A DNA stretch of 64,000 bases from Pelodera strongyloides (Eukaryota > Nematoda > Chromadorea > Rhabditida > Rhabditidae), in the NCBI GenBank assembly GCA_036852015.1, contig JAANDG010000083.1:297370-361369 (forward strand), read 5' to 3'. Shown piece by piece: positions 45,901-52,572 of the stretch. Within the stretch, counting starts at the first letter, position 1; every line of letters starts with the position of its first letter. A program made the translations under genes and the position numbers. The notes under the pieces were generated by a model, which saw only the letters and a list, made by a program, of their open reading frames with translations, was not told where the DNA came from and searched no databases.

Positions 45901-47302
45901 GAAACTTTGATTCGTTGCGATTTTACAACCCGTCACTTAGAGTGCCACAGCTAGGGTAATCGCTGATCAGCCTGAATTTTGTCCACAGGTAACGGTTACA
46001 CCGGATTACTAGCGTACGAGTAATTGGAAAAATTCAACTAAAGTGAGCAAACTCAAGAAAAGCAAAGCAAGAAAAGAAAAGCAAGCAAAGTCTGTAATGC
46101 CTGCCTCCATACCATTTTGTAACTTCGTATAATTGGTCCTACAATAGCCTCATCGCGATGGTTTCACAGTTAAAGCGGTAGAATATCCGGTTTTTGAGCA
46201 TATGTTGGTCGCTGTAATCCCATGTACTGTATGTAAATTACTGCGGGAACACTGCGCGATTTTAAATCTGTTTGTATTTTTTTGCGTACAACATATGGGA
46301 ATGCAGAAAAATTCATTTCAAAAACCGGGCGTTATATCGCTTTAATAACATGCTCAATATTCCAGTAACGGTGTGTCTCGATGTGGTGTCTACATCGGTG
46401 CGAATATCTGTATCGATCAGATGGACATGGACCACGAGGTCGACGTCTTCCACGCTGTCAAGATGATGCGCATCAACCGACCACAACTAATTGATATGAA
46501 GGTTATTGATTTTAGATTTTATCGATTTTATAAGGTACACGCAGATAAGGTTAGTTTTTTCGCACCCTGCTCGAGTCAGCGCCTTACAATTATACCACTG
46601 CGACCGTAAACAGAAACCACAATTTCGCGTTTTCCCTAACTTTTTATTTTGAAAATTAACTTTACGTCGACGCCGAAGACGTCGAGCAATTTGTCATCTG
46701 GAGCTCGTCGCCTACCGCTCAGGTCCCCTGCGGAACATGTCATAAGCAAAAACTTTGAAACTGTATTTCCACCCTTGAATAAAGGTGCACGCCCTTGAAG
46801 TGTAAAAGATTTATTTTAAAAAAAATTAACTTTGCAGGATGAGTACAAGTACTTGTACGATGTGATGTTACATTGGTACATGACCAATCCGGAATACCGA
46901 CAGTTCGACCGTCCAGATGTGGAGATAGAAGAGACCAGCACGAGTAATAGGAACTCGGTAAGGCTTAGGTTTAGGCTTAGGCTTAGACTTCTGCGTAGGC
47001 TCAGGCTTAGGCTTGGGAGTAGGCTTGCCCTTAAGCTTCAGAAAATTATTTTTGCAATTTTTGCATTTTAGCAAGTCAGCAATATTTTCACATTTGTCGC
47101 ATGTCTGTTTAGCAATGGGACAAACCACCAGACGCTTAAATTAAACTCAAGCAATTGATCAAAAAGAGGTTGCCGTTCACTATATTTTTACTCTTGGTTT
47201 CAGTTGCGGTTATCCCGCGGTAGCAGCGTGAGATCGCGATCGCTGCGCGGGAGTCGCAAGGAGAAAGACGGCCGCTCGCCTTCCGCCAATCCACTGCGGT
47301 GA
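24179..47302 (+). CDS. Tandem-domain protein tyrosine phosphatase, isoform E (721 residues)
   Basis: Join 24179-24521, 26033-26148, 28604-28693, 29121-29258, 29591-29680, 29962-30152, 39863-40034, 40444-40564, 41320-41414, 41697-41813, 42146-42265, 45281-45364, 45763-45896, 46366-46501, 46838-46957, 47204-47302. All junctions agree in phase. Residues 1-114 are the N-terminal unit; domain 1 is about 115-390; domain 2 about 420-690; the Arg/Ser-rich tail ends at 721. Domain 1 has YVNASYV, FWRLVW, YWPL and the loop VHCSNGAGRSG (Cys322, Arg328), so a phosphate-binding site is present. The WPD loop reads WELD (Leu289 in place of Asp), the KNRY loop reads KGEY, and the Q-loop Gln is Asp366. Domain 2 reads VMSHNGVSRCG (Ser603 for Cys, Arg609 kept) and WPI. 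The family hydrolyses phosphotyrosine through a Cys thiol and a general acid Asp. Domain 1 is therefore predicted weak or trapping, domain 2 inactive. No membrane segment is seen, unlike receptor PTPs. Confidence 0.8.
24522..26032. other. Intron before the common exons
   Basis: It contains a short CCTAAGCCTAAGCC array (24823-24843), GA-rich sequence (25213-25300) and a tRNA-like repeat (25528-25603). Confidence 0.6.
25528..25603 (+). repeat. tRNA-like sequence
   Basis: GGTAGCGTAGTGGCTAACGC forms a perfect D stem, CTGGTAA could be an anticodon loop and GGGTTCGACTCCC is a B box. The acceptor and anticodon stems do not pair, so a tRNA-derived repeat is more likely than a gene. Confidence 0.45.
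26033..26148 (+). CDS. Common exon 1 (start of PTP domain 1)
   Basis: Acceptor CAATTTCAG, donor GTGGGT. It brings two bases (TC) to the junction codon, then QEEKAMQCVPTEPIDGDK and GRRKKKILFKGEYL. All five upstream units end in phase 1 and fit it. KGEY stands where active PTPs have KNRY. Confidence 0.8.
27178..27685. repeat. CT-rich microsatellite blocks
   Basis: Two polypyrimidine blocks (27178-27430, 27545-27685) are separated by about 115 bases of unique sequence. Confidence 0.85.
27920..28065 (+). repeat. Dispersed repeat, CGACGAGTTCCAGATGACAA family
   Basis: It has AAACGTGCACTTTTATTCAA and CGACGAGTTCCAGATGACAA, as in the copy at 22850. Confidence 0.7.
28604..28693 (+). CDS. Common exon 2 (domain 1)
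   Basis: Acceptor GTTTTCAG, donor GTGAGT, phase 0 at both ends. It codes DTLPYDFNRVIL and EDSHYVNASYVN, matching the conserved LPYD...RV and YINASY motifs of PTPs. Confidence 0.9.
28850..29075 (+). repeat. GGTGACC dispersed repeat
   Basis: It contains GGGCGGTGACCGGTCACCAA and CCACCTAACGATTATTTTTC, ending TTATTTTCCTGGTCAG. It is diverged from the 19610 and 21630 copies. Confidence 0.5.
29121..29258 (+). CDS. Common exon 3 (domain 1)
   Basis: Acceptor CCTTTATAG, donor GTTAGT. It codes SWLREKAYVVTQSV, TEFWRLVWYLNSNCIVML, matching the ATQGP...FWRMVW...IVMLT core, though TQGP is TQSV here. Confidence 0.9.
29591..29680 (+). CDS. Common exon 4 (domain 1)
   Basis: Acceptor TCTTTCAG, donor GTATGT, phase 0. 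VMCLQYWPL corresponds to the KCxxYWP motif; GEILVETLETKTYAHF follows. Confidence 0.9.
29700..29860 (+). repeat. GGTGACC repeat, 5' part
   Basis: It contains GGCGACGGTCACTGACCATTTGG, then TGACCGTGTTG and a diverged remainder. Confidence 0.4.
29868..29945 (-). repeat. tRNA-like sequence
   Basis: On the complement GATGGCGCAGTGGTAGCGGG (A-box like) is followed by CATTACC (possible anticodon loop) and GGTTCGGGTCC (B box). The stems pair poorly. Confidence 0.4.
29962..30152 (+). CDS. Common exon 5 (domain 1, WPD region and catalytic Cys)
   Basis: Acceptor ATTTCCAG, donor GTTGGA, ending two bases into the Ser codon after the catalytic Cys (APIVVHC + AG). It carries HFHFTEWELDSFPY, where the WPD motif should be: Trp is kept, Pro is Glu, Asp is Leu, and an Asp occurs one residue later. 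Confidence 0.9.
31009..31404. repeat. Large foldback element, about 395 bases
   Basis: The ends AAAGGGACAGGCCCATCAAA and its complement lead into arms of about 190 bases. The centre has AATGCAAATTTATCGTG and AATTTGCATATATAG. Its right end overlaps the start of the next element (31401). Confidence 0.8.
31401..31582. repeat. Foldback element, GCGAAATACCGGCCGG family
   Basis: It starts TTTAAAGCGAAATACCGGCC and ends CCGTATTTCGCTTTAA. It shares TTTAA with the element to its left, as if one served as target for the other. Confidence 0.8.
31803..31980. repeat. CTCTCACTCTCT array
   Basis: About 180 bases of CT with regular CAC interruptions. Confidence 0.9.
32828..32870 (-). repeat. 3' half of a tRNA-like sequence
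   Basis: On the complement GGGTCAAGGGTTCGAGTCC is followed by a GC-rich end; the A-box half is missing. Confidence 0.35.
33399..33580. repeat. Foldback element, GCGAAATACCGGCCGG family
   Basis: It starts TTAAAGCGAAAGACCAGCCGG and ends CGGCTGGTATTTCGCTTTAA. Confidence 0.8.
33752..33835 (-). repeat. tRNA-like sequence with intact T arm
   Basis: The complement has GCGGGTTCGATCCCCGC (perfect T stem and B box) and a D arm GTGTAATGGTAAACGC. The anticodon loop lacks U33 and the acceptor stem does not pair. Pseudogene or tRNA-derived repeat. Confidence 0.45.
35263..35905. repeat. CT block and GA-rich block
   Basis: CTCTCT at 35263-35310; GGGAGA/GAGAGG-rich sequence at 35735-35905. Confidence 0.8.
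36031..36172. repeat. Foldback element, GCGGTATAACAGCCGG family
   Basis: It starts ATAAAGCGGTATAATAGCCGG and ends CCGGCTGTTATACCGCTTTAA. Confidence 0.8.
36470..37322. repeat. GA microsatellite blocks
   Basis: Pure or nearly pure GA at 36470-36535, 36847-36955 and 37200-37322. Confidence 0.9.
37471..37634. repeat. Foldback element, CACGTGG family
   Basis: It starts AATAAAGCGGTAATGTACGTG and ends GTGCCAAACAGCTTTAAAA. Arms contain TGTATCATATG and TTTGCATATAATGCATGGG. Confidence 0.6.
39660..39835. repeat. GC-rich sequence with CGCCAG/CTCGCG motifs
   Basis: CATTCGCCAGAGTCTCGCGAG, TTTTTCGCCTGGCCTTCGCC and GCGCGCGAGATTCTCGCGGCG occur together; a related stretch is at 38530-38600. It looks like a foldback repeat of a different family, ending 27 bases before an exon. 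Confidence 0.45.
39863..40034 (+). CDS. Common exon 6 (domain 1, P-loop and Q-loop)
   Basis: Acceptor CGTTTCAG, donor GTAATA. The first base completes Ser, then NGAGRSGAFLALDANLELL gives the rest of the HC(X5)R loop. Later NARPQLVDSVDQYMFIYDSL corresponds to the Q-loop helix; the usual Gln of MVQT is Asp. Confidence 0.95.
40444..40564 (+). CDS. Common exon 7 (end of domain 1, linker)
   Basis: Acceptor CCTTTCAG. It codes AVLCNVQPIAMNELRDRSSM and a Lys/Glu-rich linker KAKKDRETMESQDSHENKV. The donor after AAGGTTG (GTTGAA, 40565) is chosen because the next exon needs phase 1. The donor at 40561 (GTTGGT) would break the frame unless another small exon exists. Confidence 0.75.
40634..40661 (+). 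repeat. Partial copy of exon 7 in the following intron
   Basis: GAGACGATGAAGAGCCAGGATAGT repeats GAGACGATGGAGAGTCAGGATAGT of exon 7 (40525-40548), about 114 bases downstream, next to a GA run. Confidence 0.6.
41195..41275 (-). repeat. tRNA-like sequence
   Basis: The D arm and the arm CGCTT/AAGCG pair on the complement, but the loop lacks U33 and the acceptor stem is poor. Confidence 0.4.
41320..41414 (+). CDS. Common exon 8 (start of domain 2)
   Basis: Acceptor CCTTCTAG, donor GTAACG. Read from the second base pair it gives DHARPYLQTLHGESKDYTYI then NAVEVDGFTRK, the YINA...DG region of domain 2. Other frames read through too, but only this one fits the fold. Confidence 0.85.
41530..41690. 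repeat. GC-rich inverted sequence with GGCGT/ACGCC motifs
   Basis: CGTCACGCCAGCAAC, GTAGCACGCCATAATG, CCACGCCGCTTG and GGCGTCGTTACGGCGTGC occur together. Similar sequence is at 55425-55600. Confidence 0.4.
41697..41813 (+). CDS. Common exon 9 (domain 2)
   Basis: Acceptor TCTTTTCAG, donor GTGGGG, phase 0. It codes SEFIVTEWPKQATVDSFWTL and YDHSCHTVVNLSNQGNPK, matching the FIVTQ.P...DFWRL...IV.L block. Confidence 0.9.
41968..42114. repeat. Foldback element, CACGTGG family
   Basis: It starts AAGAGGTATGGCACGTGGTTT and ends AAACCACGTGCCATACCGCTTTAA. Arms contain CATATATTATATG and TTTGCATATAACACATG. Confidence 0.75.
42146..42265 (+). CDS. Common exon 10 (domain 2)
   Basis: Acceptor GATTGCAG, donor GTAGGT, phase 0. 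HYPTFIHNKGKQNYGPFIVE and MTSHMVKVMKR follow the YWP and FxVE strand of the PTP fold. It joins naturally to TFMISD in exon 11 (45281) or to the alternative exons from 42680. Confidence 0.9.
42408..42564. repeat. Foldback element, GCGGTATAACAGCCGG family
   Basis: AAAGAGATATAACGGCCGG at the left and GCGGTTGTTATACCGCTTTAA at the right; arms have GTTGTATGCAAATTAG. Confidence 0.75.
42680..42697 (+). CDS. Possible 18-base microexon
   Basis: CGTGTGGCTTTTATAATG lies between a good acceptor (TCTTTCGCAG) and GTACGC. Read in phase 0 from exon 10 it gives RVAFIM. Alternatively the final ATG is the start codon of a nested transcript. Not decided. Confidence 0.35.
42738..42880. repeat. Foldback element, CACGTGG family
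   Basis: It starts TTAAAGCGGTATGACACGTGG and ends AAACCATGTACTATACC. Confidence 0.65.
42929..43286 (+). CDS. Alternative C-terminal exon (basic, low complexity)
   Basis: A GC-rich open frame reads GSQSGSTPPPSGGLFHRTKS, KIPTLEGHPAYVPPPRAIPL, then SFRYKKEYRGRYRSADRNRS and KLDRDSFTEVGHYSEEN before GTAGAA. Base composition stands out from the introns. The acceptor TTTTTTTGTAG at 42918-42928 would need a phase-2 partner not found; entry in phase 0 would need 42900 or 43005. The 5' junction is therefore unsettled, while the 3' junction to 43397 agrees in phase. It has no ATG in frame. It could belong to a shorter phosphatase isoform or to a nested gene. Confidence 0.55.
43397..43456 (+). CDS. Alternative C-terminal exon, 20 codons
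   Basis: Acceptor GTTTTCAG, donor GTGAGT, phase 0 at both ends. PHQAVPKPKLIDKNKPVSKL. Confidence 0.55.
43576..43716. repeat. Foldback element, CACGTGG family
   Basis: Arms ACCCGAAATGACACGTGGTG and CAAACCACGTGTCATAACAC with ATTTGCATATAATATACG. Confidence 0.65.
44060..44161 (+). CDS. Alternative last exon with stop
   Basis: Acceptor GCATTCAG. KGTADVKRLMNIRRSKAELA, KESTKQIQKLVGN then TAA (44159-44161). It is basic and helix-prone. If joined after exon 10 it cuts domain 2 before its WPD and active-site loops. No clear AATAAA follows closely. Confidence 0.55.
   Translation, partial: KGTADVKRLMNIRRSKAELAKESTKQIQKLVGN
44257..44410. repeat. Hairpin element, CCTATGTATCCTATGC family, variant loop
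   Basis: Arms contain CCTATGTATCCTATGCAAAT, meeting at GGTGCCGGAAGCTTCGGACG. The copy at 56457-56618 has the same loop. Confidence 0.8.
44839..44980. repeat. Inverted repeat
   Basis: CGAGTTTATTGATTATGTATC and GGATACATATAATCAATAAAC form the ends; inside are smaller palindromes of CTTGGGTAGATTACCCAAG. Confidence 0.7.
45059..45243. repeat. Foldback element, CACGTGG family
   Basis: It starts TCTTTAAAGTGGCAGGTCACG and ends CACGTGCCATACCGCTTTAAG. Arms contain CCATGTAGTATATGCAAATTT. Confidence 0.8.
45281..45364 (+). CDS. Common exon 11 (domain 2)
   Basis: Acceptor GCAATTTCAG, donor GTACAG, phase 0. TFMISDIMSSSHGQQQME and EVRVCCIIQ match the R.F.L...E.R.V.QF strands before the WPD loop. Confidence 0.85.
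45668..45738. repeat. Half foldback element, GCGAAATACCGGCCGG family
   Basis: GCGAAATACCGGCCTG to CTTATGCAAATGAAC; the right half is missing and exon 12 starts 25 bases later. Confidence 0.65.
45763..45896 (+). CDS. Common exon 12 (domain 2, WPI loop and Ser-for-Cys)
   Basis: Acceptor TTTTTTCAG, donor GTAAGA. VRMWPIEHKVPLSTTGLIDV, then KPTIVMS + CA. WPI replaces WPD. It ends two bases into the codon after the catalytic position, exactly as exon 5 does in domain 1. Confidence 0.9.
46171..46345. repeat. Foldback element, GCGGTATAACAGCCGG family
   Basis: It starts TTAAAGCGGTAGAATATCCGG and ends CCGGGCGTTATATCGCTTTAA. Confidence 0.75.
46366..46501 (+). CDS. Common exon 13 (domain 2 P-loop)
   Basis: Acceptor TATTCCAG, donor GTTATT. 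It completes His, then NGVSRCGVYIGANICIDQMD and HAVKMMRINRPQLIDMK. Arg is kept; the Cys position is Ser. Confidence 0.9.
46665..46815 (-). repeat. Dispersed repeat, CGACGAGTTCCAGATGACAA family (inverted)
   Basis: GAGCAATTTGTCATCTGGAG, CCTGCGGAACATGTCATAAG, CCCTTGAATAAAGGTGCACG; the complement matches 22850 and 27920. It lies in the intron just before exon 14. Confidence 0.7.
46838..46957 (+). CDS. Common exon 14 (end of domain 2)
   Basis: Acceptor TTTGCAG, donor GTAAGG. DEYKYLYDVMLHWYMTNPEY is the last helix of the domain; an acidic/Ser tail VEIEETSTSNRNS follows. The donor merges into a TTAGGC-like array. Confidence 0.9.
46958..47035 (+). repeat. Degenerate telomere-like array at the splice donor
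   Basis: GTAAGGCTTAGGTTTAGGCTT and further GGCTTAGG units start at the first base of the intron. Confidence 0.7.
47204..47302 (+). CDS. Common exon 15, last coding exon (Arg/Ser-rich tail)
   Basis: Acceptor TTGGTTTCAG. LRLSRGSSVRSRSLRGSRKE, then DGRSPSANPLR and TGA at 47300-47302. RS repeats suggest phosphorylation or nuclear/RNA-linked targeting (inference). Confidence 0.85.
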   Translation: MRLSRGSSVRSRSLRGSRKEKDGRSPSANPLR

Positions 47303-47322
47303 TGTGACACAATCAAGAACCG

Positions 47323-47353
47323 AGGTTTAGGCTTAGGCTTAGGCTTAGGCTAA
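47323..47353 (+). repeat. Telomere-like TTAGGC array
   Basis: Four to five GGCTTA units, 20 bases after the phosphatase stop codon. Confidence 0.85.
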
Positions 47354-48006
47354 GATGGATCATCCCCGATAAACTTGTGTCCGTTAGCCATCTCTCTCCC
47401 CATCTCCCTCTCTATGTATTGAAAGCACATTTCCGTTTTCACAAGTTTTTTCCTTTCCACGCGCTTGTCACTTGCTAGGCTTTTGATTGCCTGTTTCTTT
47501 CATAAACCTGACAAAGGTTAATTCAGTTATTATAAATATAAACTAGAAAACATGTGTTATTCTTACTTGTGAGGACAATCGATAAAATAGCTATGAATGA
47601 TTCCTTTGAGCTTAGGATTTCCACTGAATGTTATTTTGCTCTCCTCTAACAATCACTTTTCCCCGTCATTGCCATTCGCACACGATGTGTGCCAAAAGTG
47701 TGCCAAACTCGCGCTGCAGTGTGCCACTCAGAGTCAGATCGCCTTATTCTATTTTTTGTCTTCATTTACATACGGTACAACGACACGGGTCTCGTACAGA
47801 AATTATAGTCTATTTTTTATGTTTTTATTTTATTTTATTGTATGAATCGCAATCTTTCAAATTTCACTGATATATTTGCACGTGCTCAATCGCTCCATGT
47901 GAATATTGTTTTATCCAAGAATTTTAATAGAGGCCTTTTTATGATTGAAAATGTTGGGCAGACTTTTCGTAAATGCCAACGTGCTTACAGATTTAAGCGT
48001 TGACTA

Positions 48007-48178
48007 GTTTAAAGCGATATATGACTGCCGGTTTCTGAAACGTTTGGCAAACCGCACGCCCAAATTTTCTATGCAAATGAATATAATGAGACTAAAAAAT
48101 CGCGCAGTTATTTGCATACAATACATGTATGTAGCGCCGATCTTATGTTTCAAAAGCCGGTTGTTATACGCTTTAAAG
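48007..48178. repeat. Foldback element, GCGGTATAACAGCCGG family
   Basis: It starts AGTTTAAAGCGATATATGACTG and ends GCCGGTTGTTATACGCTTTAAA. Confidence 0.7.
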
Positions 48179-49334
48179 TATAATTATTTCATGATAAGAG
48201 TCTGCTCCACACTGTAGTTTCCTAAAATTTAGTTTACTAATAGAATAAAAGGCAGAGAGTGAGATCTCGCCAACTTTTTGTTGGTCCAATGTCTATGTTT
48301 TATATTTTGTGCAAAGTTTAGGATTATAATAAAATATTTGTCGAGTTGTGAGATTGATGTGCTCCTTACGTTATTACGTTATTTATGGTACTTTATCGGC
48401 TAAAAAATAAAGAAAAAGTGTGCTGCAAATGTAAGCCAACTGTGAGCCAAAGGAGCGCTGCCTGTGGATTACAATTATGCCAGGTAATAGGCTCACCTTA
48501 CGCTTGGGCAGAACTTACGTTTAGGCAATCCATATGCCTAGGCTTTTAAGCCTATTCGTGTCGGAAGAATAGGCGTTTTCAGAGTTTCAGGTCTTCCCAA
48601 ACGATGCGAACTTGGAGTCTCCAGCATTTTGATACAAGAGCTATTGAGCGACGATCAGCTCGTTACTTGGTAGGTGTTTTAGACAAAAAAGTAATTATTT
48701 GTTATAAATATTATTATTCTATATTATATTATAAAGGTAATTCTTTTAGTTTCTTTATTAGCACAATACCTTTTATAGTCTCCTACTATATCTCTTTTAT
48801 ACATGCTGGATAATATATAAATTTTCATAATTTCATAAATATGAATAGGTGCAAATGTTATTGCAATCCTCTGTAACAATGAGCTTTTCACCCTGCGCGA
48901 GGGGCTCTATCGGTGTAATATGTAAAGGGGCCAGGCAGGTGGACCTATGCCTTATGGCTATAGGTCCAACCCTACTACGTGTAATCCTAGGCAAAGGTGA
49001 AGCCTAGACAACTTTTTATTTATATTTCCTTTAAAGTGATTTAACAGCCAGTCTTGAAACGTTTTTTGGACAACTGCATTCCCATGTATTATGTGCAAAT
49101 GAGTACGATCAGAATAGAGTATCTTTTTAAGATCAAAGTAATCGAATTAGCTCACAAATTACACAAAAATTTGTACCCATCTTCTATTGTAATAGATATA
49201 TTCAAAAAGGCTATTAATCGGTACCTATTGTATCCCACAAATATGCATCTTCTCCCAAGTTGCTATGTAAATGGATTGAACAGATTCGAATTCCTTACCT
49301 TTCTTATTTATTCACCCAGCACCCATCATACATT

Positions 49335-49480
49335 AGTCCTATCAAATACTATGCGTCTCTACCCCTGACCTCATGTCAACTTGTTAAGTAACACCGGATA
49401 TGGTCAAAGTCCTATCAAATACTATGCGTCTCTACCCCTGATCTCATGTCAACTTGTTAAGTAACACCGGATATGGTCAT
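49335..49480. repeat. Tandem duplication of a 73-base unit
   Basis: AGTCCTATCAAATACTATGC ... CACCGGATATGGTCA occurs twice in direct succession with one or two differences. Confidence 0.9.
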
Positions 49481-49711
49481 ACCAACGCATTTCTTTTCAT
49501 CTCTAACTCCTCCCTTGCATCCATACTATCTTAAGTACATAGGCTACCCATCAAATCTAGTGAGCAAGGAGCTGGCCTACCCATATGACACTTGCACTTT
49601 TTCACTTTTTTCTTTTTCCGCATTATCTTACTCAGTCATTCTCTTAGAATTTAATTCTAGTCAGTAGTTAGTCCTATATTACAATACCACCGGGGCATCA
49701 TACTGACGATG

Positions 49712-49712
<1 letters not shown>

Positions 49713-49769
<57 letters not shown>
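49713..49769. repeat. Poly-C tract of 57 bases
   Basis: An uninterrupted run of C; the other strand is poly-G, able to form stacked quadruplexes. Confidence 0.9.
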
Positions 49770-49770
<1 letters not shown>

Positions 49771-50016
49771 TGGCTAAATCCTCTCTAGATTAGGGGTCGA
49801 AACAGGTGCCCTCCCATATTTTGTATTCCGATTTATCGTATCCTAATATTTTCAGATCTATCTAATTAATAATTAATGAGTTAATTTTATACATAGAATC
49901 GTGTAACTCTTCTATTCCGTTGTAATTATTGCCACAGTGCATCGGAATAAAACGTCCACATACGTGACAATGCTCGTTATACAGCTTTATTTTAAATGTT
50001 ACATTGTACTTTAGTA

Positions 50017-50085
50017 TAATATATATATATATATATTATATTATATATATTATATAATATATAAATTATATATTATTATATATTA
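50017..50085. repeat. AT-only palindromic run
   Basis: TATATATATATATATATTATA and further TATA/TAATA units. Confidence 0.85.
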
Positions 50086-50682
50086 TTTCCAAAGTTTAAA
50101 GTGTAGGAAACCAGGCTACGCTTTTCCAGAGAAATAAATCCATTAAAAATACATAAATGAGCAAGTTAATAAAATTTAACCTTGGGTTATGTGAGCGGTC
50201 GTGGAGCTCATGACTCAATTTGTTTTCTATTTTAAACTCCATGTTCCAGTGTCCCATGTGTTTTGGCCATAACAATACACGTAGATTAAAGCACAGATAA
50301 TATTAATTATGTCCGTTCTCTCGCTTCTCTCTCTCTCTTCTCTCTCTCTCTCTCTCTTTCTTTCTCTCTCTCTCCCCCCTCTCTCTCTTTCTCTCCCTCT
50401 CTAAACATTAAAGATGGGTGACCACACAGTTAAAAAAACGAAAAAAATAACATTGTCTGTGTTGTTTGTCACATGTGAATGTCCTCAAATGTGCTCTTTA
50501 AAACATGGGTTTAAAGTCCCTTGACAATGTCTGCATCTCTCGATATTGAGTACTATTTCCACCGTCTCTGTCAGCTTCATTACCAAGATGCTAAGCCAGA
50601 AGCGAGTAGACCACAACCACAGCCCTATTTTAGGTAGTTGTCCTTTGAAGCCTTTTGGTCCGATTCAGCCAGCATATAATAC

Positions 50683-50878
50683 AATTAAAGCGGTATAACA
50701 ACCGGTTTCTGAAACGTGTTAGACGTTGTATTCCCATGTTGTGTATGCAAATAACTTCGGGATACTGTGCGATTTTTAGCCTAATTATGATAATTTGCAT
50801 ACACCACATGGATGGGAATACAGGAGCGTTTCGTTTTTTTTCGTGCGTTTCAAAATCCGGCTGTTATACCGCATGAAG
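50683..50878. repeat. Foldback element, GCGGTATAACAGCCGG family
   Basis: It starts AATTAAAGCGGTATAACAACC and ends CCGGCTGTTATACCGC; arms have TGTATGCAAATAAC and ATTTGCATACACCACATGG. Confidence 0.8.
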
Positions 50879-50999
50879 GTTTTTTCGTCGAAAGTAATAA
50901 TAATTGTCCGTTGCTAATATGTTTTAGATGTTTATTTTCTCGTACATAAAGCACCACCGGAAGAACTAAGTCCACCGCATCTTAATATAATTCATAATT

Positions 51000-51184
51000 T
51001 GACTAAAGCTGCATGGCACGCGGTTTGTGAGACGTAAGCTGGACACCTACATTTACATGTATTGTATGCAAATTTCTGTGATCCTGTGTGCACATCCGGC
51101 ACAGAACGGAATGCTAGTTGCATAGGAATACAGGTGTAACGTTGTGCGGCATATATTTCAAAACCACGTGCCATTCCCCTTTAA
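51000..51184. repeat. Foldback element, CACGTGG family
   Basis: AAAGCTGCATGGCACGCGGTT to AAACCACGTGCCATTCCCCTTTAA. Confidence 0.7.
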
Positions 51185-52105
51185 GGCGGCCCGTAATTTA
51201 ATAGCTCTTCACGGCCACTTCCTTATAAATGTAAGTATATGGAATTTCCAAAAATAGAAAAAAAAATTTCGTTGTCATTGAATATTGTCCGAGTGTATTA
51301 ACTGAAGAGGCTATACACTATGAAAATGATTGTAATCCCTCTACTCTCTTCTCTTTTTCTAGCCCTCACTCTCTCGCTCTCTCTTTATCTCTCTTTCTCT
51401 CTCTCTCTTTCTCTCTTTTTCTCTCTCTCTCTATACTCTTTCTCTTATCTCCACTCACTCTTACTCTCACTCACCCTCGTTATTCTCCTTCTTTTGTAAT
51501 CCAACGTAGCTAGACGTCGTCGTAGATACTTCGTCTGTAAAACTTGAGTAAGTTAGGGAGAGGGAGTGAGAGAGAAGAGAAAGGGAGAGACAGATAGAAA
51601 GATTTTTCCAACAGAACGTTTTAACACCCTGTCATTCCATTTTTTAAATATTGCTTGAAGATGAAAGCCTTAAATTAAGCTTCCTTTCGTACTATGTTGT
51701 TACCTTTAGTGCGTTTACTTTTCATCTAGAGCCAGGTCTGTTTTGATTAAAATACAGCCGATCCTTTAATAATTCCGAGATAAACAAATAAATAATTTCA
51801 CCCTTTACACTGAGATTTATTGGGTTTTATATTTGTAAAGACGTGGATCCTTTTGTTTTTCCTACAAATGTTTTGGCCCGTTTTCCGTGTGTACACTCCC
51901 TTCGCTTTTATGGAATTAGCTGGGCCCGGATCCCCAGAAAAGATATGTGATATCTTGTTTTGGAATAAGCAGAATGTTTTCATCTCACGCCATACATGTG
52001 TATATCTAGGGAAGGCAGTGGCTTACCCCTAGTTACTAAGGATAATGTACTACTTTTTGTAGATCTTATAGCTTGTTTCTGCTGAAATACAAACTACTAG
52101 ATATT

Positions 52106-52266
52106 TAAAGCTATACAACTGCCGGTTTTTGAAACATATGCTGGCTTGTGGTGTTGTATGCAAATGCACACAATTAGACTAAAAAAGTAGCGCATTAATT
52201 GGGTACACTACATGGGAACATGGCTTCCAGCGTAAGTTTCAAAAACCGGCTGTTATAACTCTTTAA
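52106..52266. repeat. Foldback element, GCGGTATAACAGCCGG family
   Basis: TTTAAAGCTATACAACTGCC to CCGGCTGTTATAACTCTTTAAA. Confidence 0.7.
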
Positions 52267-52572
52267 ATCTTGGCGAAATCGAAGAATTTAGTATGAAAAG
52301 TAGCACTGAAAGGTAGCTCTCCACTTTTCATGGGCATGTCCATGCATGAAGCTGATTTTTGCTTTCCAGGAGTTCTTTGTGCTAACAAAATCAGAGCTCG
52401 GTTAGTTAGCCAGAGAGTGCCTTTGTCTACCTAGTTCGCTCCTTCTATGTGGAAGTATCTTGAATACTTCCTTTTTTAGCCTACCATATTCTATTTGTAT
52501 ACATTTTGCCACAGAACTTTAGTTTTTATTTACCTGTCGTTGTATGTGCGCCGCATGTTGTCAAAAATCAAG

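Noticed and set aside
24179..47302. Classical receptor-type PTP with transmembrane helix
   Set aside because: No hydrophobic segment long enough was found in any exon of the five N-terminal units or the common part, although an upstream exon outside the window cannot be excluded for unit A.
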